Positions 23,701-31,719 of a stretch of DNA of 64,000 nt are shown here, one piece after another. A program made the position numbers and the translations under genes. The notes below the pieces were generated by a model. The model searched no databases. It worked only from the letters and a program-made list of their open reading frames with translations, and was not told the origin of the DNA. The DNA comes from Fragum whitleyi (taxonomy: Eukaryota; Mollusca; Bivalvia; Cardiida; Cardiidae), in NCBI GenBank assembly GCA_948146395.1, contig OX411545.1, forward strand, positions 23,701,526 through 23,765,525. Direction: 5' to 3'. How positions within the stretch are numbered: position 1 is the first letter of the stretch; each line of letters begins with the position of its first letter.

Positions 23701-26700
23701 TGCTTAAAAAGTTAAACAGGTTGTATGGACTAAGGTCAGACTGCATACATGTGCAGGCTGATCTTTGTCTTTACTTTCTATGAAAGCAGGAAATTTCTGG
23801 GTACAGCATTTGAAAGGCTAGAATGAAATAAATCTCATTATGCCCCCCTTTTGAAGAAGCAGGGAATATTGCTTTGCACTTGTCAGTCAGTCTGTCCATC
23901 ATTCATTCTGTCTGTGGACTGTTTTATGTCTGAAGCATATTTCAAAAAGTATGCAAGCTAGAAGAAGAGGGGGTATACTGCTTTGCACTTGTCAGTCAGT
24001 CTGTCCGTGGACCGTTTTCTGTCTGAAGCATATCTCAAAAAGTATGCAAGCTAGAATCATGAAACTTCACAGGTGTTTAGCTCTCATTGAAGAGAAAGTG
24101 CAGTGCACAAGAACCATGACTCTTCTCACCATATTTTGTGAGCTATTGCCCTTTGTTGATTGACAAAGAATAGGCCATTGACATGCTTTTGTGGGGCGCA
24201 TAAATGTTTTATAAACATTACTTGTTTCAATTATATTTCAGCCGCGGCAATAGCGCAGTTGGTAGGGCGCCAGACTTCTAATCCAGGGGTCTATATTCGC
24301 ACGGGTTCGATCCCTGGCCGCGGCACTTACCAGAATCCTTTCTGACATTTGTCTTCCACCAATGGGTAGATAATCGTAAACCTATGTGGAATAGCAACTG
24401 AAGGCTAGGAAAGGGATGTGGTGGTAGTACTGGTGTGAGAAATACCAGGAATCCATCGTTAAGTGCTCCAGTCGTCGCGATAAACTGAGAGATTGTTGAA
24501 AGCGATGTAAAACAGCAATTCAAATCAAATTCAATTATTTTTCAGGCTGAAGAGTTAGGATGTGAAGGAAAAGTGGAAGAAGCACAGGGTATAATGAAAT
24601 TATGCGACCAATTAAATGAAGAAAGAGCTCAGTTACAAAATGTAAGTTAACCCTTTGCTGTTTAATCCCTGCTTTTTACGTGCCTGTGATTTTATGATTG
24701 AAAAAACATTGTGAAAAAAAAAGAAATTGCTTCTGGCAAGCAATTTCTTCTTTTTCCACACTATTTTCTACCCTACTGAATGGTTATTTTTATGCCCCCG
24801 TATCGAGAGAATGGGGGCATATTGTTTTACTCATGTCCGTCTGTCCATCTGTCTGTCCGAAAACTTAACCAAACTTAACCTTTGCCAATATCTTCAAGCC
24901 TATTCAAGATACAAGGCTCATATTTGGTACGATGATAGATCTCAATGATCCGCATCTGCTGATACCAAAGTCAAGGTCATGTGACAAGGTCAAGGTCATC
25001 TGTCAAGGTCAAACTTTGAAAAAAAATGCTGTGACGGAGGCATTAGTGTTTCACAAACACATCTTGTTCAAATTAAATTCACTTTTAATTTTCGTCTGCT
25101 AAACCTTTGAATTTGGACAGGTCCAAAATTTTGGGTTAACTAATGTGTTGAATTAGGAGTAAAGGCTGGAAGGAAAATTGAAAGAAGCACTCATAATAAT
25201 TTTATGTATTCAAATGAATGAAGAACAAGCTTAGTCACAAAATGGTAGAACACTTAAGGACAAAAGGTTAGCTTGACAGGTTCTGTTAAGGTTGTGGAAC
25301 CATAATAGATCTACAACATTTTGGCATTCATGAACTTTCAATATTAATCGAGGTTTCCTAATGAAAATCATTAGGAAACCTTGGTTAACACTGTTAAAGT
25401 TCATTTCTTCCAAAAGGTTGCAGAACCATTACGGGTCTACTACCTTAATACAGTTGAACTTTATTTAATAGTACCTGTAGGGTAGAGTGATCTAGATCAT
25501 GACAAACTGATCCCTGCCTAGTCCCAGGGGTGTGGAAATTCAGGTTTTCTCTACTTGTCCCTGGTCAAGTAAAATATGTTTATTTACTTGTCCTAGATCA
25601 AAAATAGCTTGTCTGCAAAAAAGAAGAATAAATAGATTTTGAGAAAACAATATATTTTTAGGCTGTTACAACTGTTTCATGCTGAGCCATTGAATTTTCA
25701 GATTATTTCAACCTCTCTTTGCAGCAAAACCCTAGCACTGACCCCTATAATGAGCCCCTGAAAGCGATGGAAGTGTGTACTGTCTGTGGAGCCTTGCTAG
25801 TTGTGGGCGACGCCCAACAGCGAGTTGATGAGCACATCATGGGTAAACAACATTCTGGGTATGCTAGGATCAGGGCGTATGTTGAAGGGAAAAAGATGGT
25901 GAGTGACCATTGAAATATCTCTTAAATGGGTTTCGCAGTTATATTGCAACGGCCGGAGCACCTAACAATGGATTCCTGGTATTTGTTTCACCTGTACTAC
26001 CATTACATCCTTTCCTAGCCTCCGACTGCTATCTCACATAGGTTTACGATTATCTACCCATTGGTGAGAGACAAACGTCAGAAAGGATATTTGCCGCCAC
26101 CGGAGATCGAACCCACGACTTCCAGATTGGAAGTCTTATGCCTAACCAACTGCGCTATGGTGGCGGCCTCTTAAATGATTTTAAACTTCTTCCTGTTGTC
26201 ACAGAGCTAAAGATAGATGGGGTATTTTGGTTTTCAAATTTAAAAAATTCACTAATCCTTTCTCAAACCCTATGTTGTTGGTACTCATTTGAATCGTCTA
26301 GGCAAGACGATTCAAATGAGTACCCAAACATAGGGTTTCATTGAGAAATAAAGATTTTGGACTAGAGTTACCCCCTCTTATCTGTACCTCTGCATATTCC
26401 TATTACCCACAAAGCTTTGGCAGGCAGGGTAGACTAAGATCAGCCTGAAAAGATGTGCAGTCTAATCTACGTCTACACTGCCTCCTGTCTTCTTGTGGGT
26501 AAAAATTGACCCAGACTGTTTGAAATGTCCCCTTAGGTAGGAACTTTGTTTGAAACTTTGTCAATTTGTGTGGATTGCCCAGGCTTTCCACTCTTTGAGG
26601 AATGGCTATTTCCTAACTATATATCCATCTCTGTAGGGGTTTCAATTCCTGTCAAAAATATGGAAATAAGAGTTTGGTCATCCTATCCCCATGTAGCCTG

Positions 26701-29700
26701 AATATCTAGACAAGTTAGACAACGATAATCATCCTCTAATCTCTGAATCTATAATATTCAAGTCTTTAAAGAGCTAACAAGTTTAACTAGGATGCGAAAA
26801 GTAGGGGAGAATTTTGTCAAAAATCGTCATTACTCAAAAAAATGTTAACGTTTACTCTTTTTCTATGTAAAAATATGCCCAATCACCTTCCAAAATAGGG
26901 GGATTTTTCAAAAGTATGTGCTAAAATGTGCTATCCCCCCTCCTACAATAGACGCTGTTGAGGGTATTATAAGGTAGTGGAACCATAATATTTCCACAAT
27001 GTTTTGGATGTCATGAACTTTAACAGTATTAACCAAGGTTTCCTAATGATTTCATTAGGAAATCTTGGTAAAATTGTAAAAGACTGTAAAGTCCGAAATG
27101 TTGTGGAATTATTATGAGTCCACTACCTTAAATGAAGATCATACAAAAACTGCTTTTAACATTTCAGAAATCAAAAGAGGAAGAAAGTGAAAGAGAAGCT
27201 AAGCTCAAACAAGAGAGAGAGGAGAGAGAAAAGGAGAGAGAGAAGGAGAGAGAGGAAAGGAAGAAAAAGGAAGAAGAAAAGAAGAAGGAAAGAGAAGAAA
27301 GAGAAAAAGAACGAGAAGCTAGGAGAGAAAAGGAAAGGGAACGAAGGAAAAGAAGTCGATCAAGAACCCGCCGTTCACGTAGTAGAGACAGGTGAGTTAC
27401 TTGATGATTTTAAATGCTTTTCCGTTGATTATTGAGAAATAATGGTAGAAACTCACTGCCTAATCAGTGAAATGATAAAAAATAACTATCACCCTGCTGT
27501 CTTCATTTCACCCTATCTGACATTATCTAAGTAGAACCCAATAAGTGATGTCATCATTAATGTTGCATAGTTATCACATGCAAGATGACGTGCTTAAAGC
27601 AATTTATTTTGTCCCAAAATTGACAAATTTCATCTTATTTTTGCATCTAAGATATAAAATAATAGTTTGTTCTTGTTTTGTTTGTTTGTTTGAATGGGTT
27701 TTATGCCGCTTTCACAATTTCGCAGTTATATCGCGGCGGCCGGAGCACCTAACAATGGATTCCTGGTAATGAGATCAATTATTCTTTCATTTTGTGAACA
27801 ACAAAAGCGACATTAAGCCACTAGTGAAAATATAGCTTTAGTTGTTCACCTAAAGTAAGATAAATCTATCTTGTACTGAAACAAACGATTATCTCCTATT
27901 TCATTGTATATCTATTCTGAAAGCCTTGTATATAGATAACTGCATATATCTTTGTACATGTAGTTTAATATTGATGGCTCCATTCAAAATTATTGTAAGA
28001 GCCTATATTTATGTTTCCTTCGAAGAAAAGGGGATATATATTGCTTTGTACTCATTTGTCTGTCAGTCTGTTTGTCCATCCTTAATACTGTTTTTTGTCT
28101 GGCCCATGTTAGAATCATGTAACAAGAATGTGACAAGAAATATGCCAATAATCTTTTGTTGTGGGGGATATAAATATTTAACAAACATCTGTTGTTGTGT
28201 TGGCTATTTTATTGTGATTCAACCTGTACTCCAATAGATATGTATCCTTACCACATCAAACCTTTAAATTGCATACATTTCATATGTATACATGTTAATT
28301 ATTGAAAACTAGGGGAGATTTTACTGCTTATTCTAATTATGACAACCGATTTAACCCTTTAATATCTTAAGAATGAAATGTCAAATTTTTAGCTCACCTG
28401 AGTACGAAGTGCTCATGTGAGCTATTGTGATCACCTTTCGTCCGGCGTCCGTCCGTCGGTCGTCGTCCGGCGTACGTCAACAATTTCTTTAAACGACATC
28501 TCCTCCTAAACTACTGGGCCAATTAACTCCAAATTTTACAGAAATGTAGCTTAGGTGGTCCCCTTCAAAAATAGCTAAAAGAATTGAAATCCATGAAAAA
28601 CTCTGGTTGCTATGGCAACAAAAGGTGAAATTTTAAGAAAATCTTAAAAATTCTTCTTCTTCTCAACCAGTAGTCCTACAGACTTAAAACTTGGCATGGA
28701 GGATCAGCTCATAGACCTTAATAAAAATAGCTGAAATTATATCTTTTGGGCCACCAGGTGCGGAGCACCAGGGGGGAGGGGGTAGTACTTTGGGTAAATT
28801 TTGTAATCTTTAAGTTTCTTCTTCTTCGGAACCAGGAGCCCTACTGACTTGAAAATTGGCATGGATGATCAGCATATGGACCTTTATATAAATAGCTAAA
28901 ATCATGACTGTAGATTCACCAGGTGCGGAGCATTAGGGGGGAGAGGGTAGTACTTTTGTGGAAATTTTGTAATCTTTAACCTTCTTCTTCTTCTGAACCA
29001 CAAGCCTTCAGACTTGAAACTTGGCATGGAGGATCAGCTCATAGACCTTAATTAAAATATCTAAAATAATATCTGTTGGGCTGCCAGGTGCGGAGCACAA
29101 GGGGGGAGGGGGTAGTACTTTTGGTAAATTTTGTAAACTTTAAGTTTCTTCTTCTTCGGAACCAGGAGCCCTACAGACTTGAAAATTGGCATGGATGATC
29201 AGCATATGGACCTTTATATAAATAGCTAAAATCATGACTGTAGATTCACCAGGTGCGGAGCATCAGGGGGGAGAGGGTAGTACTTTTGTGAAAATTTTTT
29301 TATCTTTAACCTTCTTCTTCTTCTGAACCACAAGCCCTACAGACTTGAAAATTGGCATGGAGGATCAGCTCATAGACCTTAATAAAAATAGCTGAAATAA
29401 TATCTGTTGGGCTGCCAGGTGCGGAGCACCAGGGGGGTGGGGGGAGTACTTTTGTGAAAATTTTGTTATCTTTTACCTTCATCTTATTCTGAACCCGGAG
29501 CCTGACAGATTTGAATATTGGCATGGATGATCAGCATATGGACCTTTATATAAATAGCTAAAATCATGACTGTAGATTCACCAGATGCGGAGCATCAGGG
29601 GGGAGAGGGTAGTTCTTTTGTGAAAATTTTGTAATCTTTAACCTTCTTCTTCTGATGAACCACAAGCCCTACAGACTTGAAAATTGGCATGGAGGATAAG

Positions 29701-31674
29701 CTCATAGACCTTAATAAAGATAGCTCAAATCATGACTATAATGCCACCAGGTGCAGGGCACCAGGGGGGAGGGGGAAGTACTTTTGTGAAAATTTTGTAA
29801 CTTTAACCTTCATCTTCTAATGAACCAGGAGCCCTATAGACTTCAATATTGGCATGGATGATAAGCATATGGATCTTCAATAAAATAGCTAAAATCATGA
29901 ATGTAGGGTCGCCAGATGCGGAGCATTAGGGGGGAGGGGGTCGTACTTTGGATCAATTTTGAAATCTTTAACCTTATTCTTCTTCTGGATCAGGAACCCT
30001 ACAGACTTGAAAATTGCTATGGGTGATCAATATATGGACATTAATAAAAATAGCTAAAATCAGAACTGTTGGGTCACCAGGTGCTGAGTGTCTTGGGGAG
30101 GGGGTAGTACTTTGGATCATTTTTGAAATCTTTAAACTTCTTCTAATAAACCAAGAGTCCTACAGACTTGAAAATTAGTATGGATGATCAGCATATGGAC
30201 ATTAATTGAATTAGCTAAAATCATGACTGTAGATTCACCAAGTGCAGAGCATCTTGGGGGAGGGGGAGTGCTTTGTTGAGAATTTTGAATCCCTACAGCC
30301 TTTATATTTGACATGGATTATTAAACTCATTAAAGAAAACTTTAAAAGTCTCAGACTCAGCCTGTATATCTGGCATAGATTTGCTGATCACAGACCTTCT
30401 ATGAAAAAAGCCTAAATGAATAATGACCAGGGGAGGAGCAGGGGGGGGGATTATTTCAAATGTTATCTGATCGAATAAGTGAAAATCTCTTTTTTCTGTG
30501 GTTGCATGGACATACCTAGGTAATGAAGCTTTTTTCTCAGGTGAGCGACCCAGGGCCAACGGCCCTCTTGTTAATATAGGTGAAGATCAGACTGCATAGC
30601 TTTCAGGCCCACTTTTCCTTGTCCTCACTACCTGACAACAGAGGATTGAAATTGTTACCTTTGATCTCATGATAAAGAATCGATCTAACTGTAAAATACT
30701 GTATTGGTATTTAGTGTGGAATTGTGAAAAGTAATGAGATAAAATGAGCCTGGGTGTGGCATTTCCAACGATTTGGTAGGTGCGTTATGGACATACATTG
30801 TGCTGCCTTGACATTTGCAAAATGCGTTTAGCAGGGGTGTGCAAATATCATTTTTGCACTTGTCCATGGACAAGTTAAAGTGGATTTCCTACTTGTCCGG
30901 GATCAAAATGAGCTTGCCCACAAAAAATGAATTAATAGTATTGAAAATAGCAGTATTTTAATGAAGAAAATGCTATAACCCAGCATTTTCTTTAATAAAG
31001 ATAATGTTTTTCTCCCCTCTGATGCAAACAACAGGATGTTTTATCTCCTATATCTTTTTAGTACTGTATCAAGATTTGCTATGGTATTTACTTGTGCATG
31101 GATAAGTGGTCTAGAAAATAAACTTGCCTGTAAGTGGAAAAGCCTGTGTCCAACAAGTTAAGCATGGGAACTCCACACCCCTGCATTTAGAATACTTTCT
31201 TTTGGCCTGAAGAAGGGTCAAGACCATATCTATCTACAGAGCATGTAGCAAAGACCCTAGACTGCAGATGCACAGGCTTGCCAGAATCTACTTTGTGCAG
31301 ATGACAAACTGATTGGTATGTCATACAAAGGCTCAAATAATATTTGTCTACATATAAAACATTTTCAATGACCTTTAAGTTCAACCACCGATCATGAATA
31401 TTTCTTTGAAATAATTACAGAAAGAAAAGGTCTAGAAGTAGAGACAGGGGACATCGTAGGAGGTCTAGAAGTAAATCTCGAGACAGACATAAGAGACGAC
31501 ACAGAAGTCGTAGTAGAAGTAAACGCTCTAGGAGTAAGGAAAGAAAACACAGGTCTAGGAGTAAGGATAGGCATAGTAAGAAATCTAGTAAGTGATTGAA
31601 AATATTTTTCAGTATCTTCTGAGTGCCTTTTTATGCCCCCACATTGAAAGATCAGGGGCATATTGTTTTACCAT

Positions 31675-31719
<45 letters not shown>

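Noticed and set aside
24242..24325. Functional tRNA gene
   Set aside because: The acceptor stem and B box are good, but the anticodon and T stems pair poorly and the sequence continues into a SINE body with other copies in the window. Same for 26093-26167.
27187..27435. 82-codon plus-strand frame of K/R/E repeats
   Set aside because: Shifted frame of LUC7L3 exon 8, which has correct splice sites and phase in the other frame.
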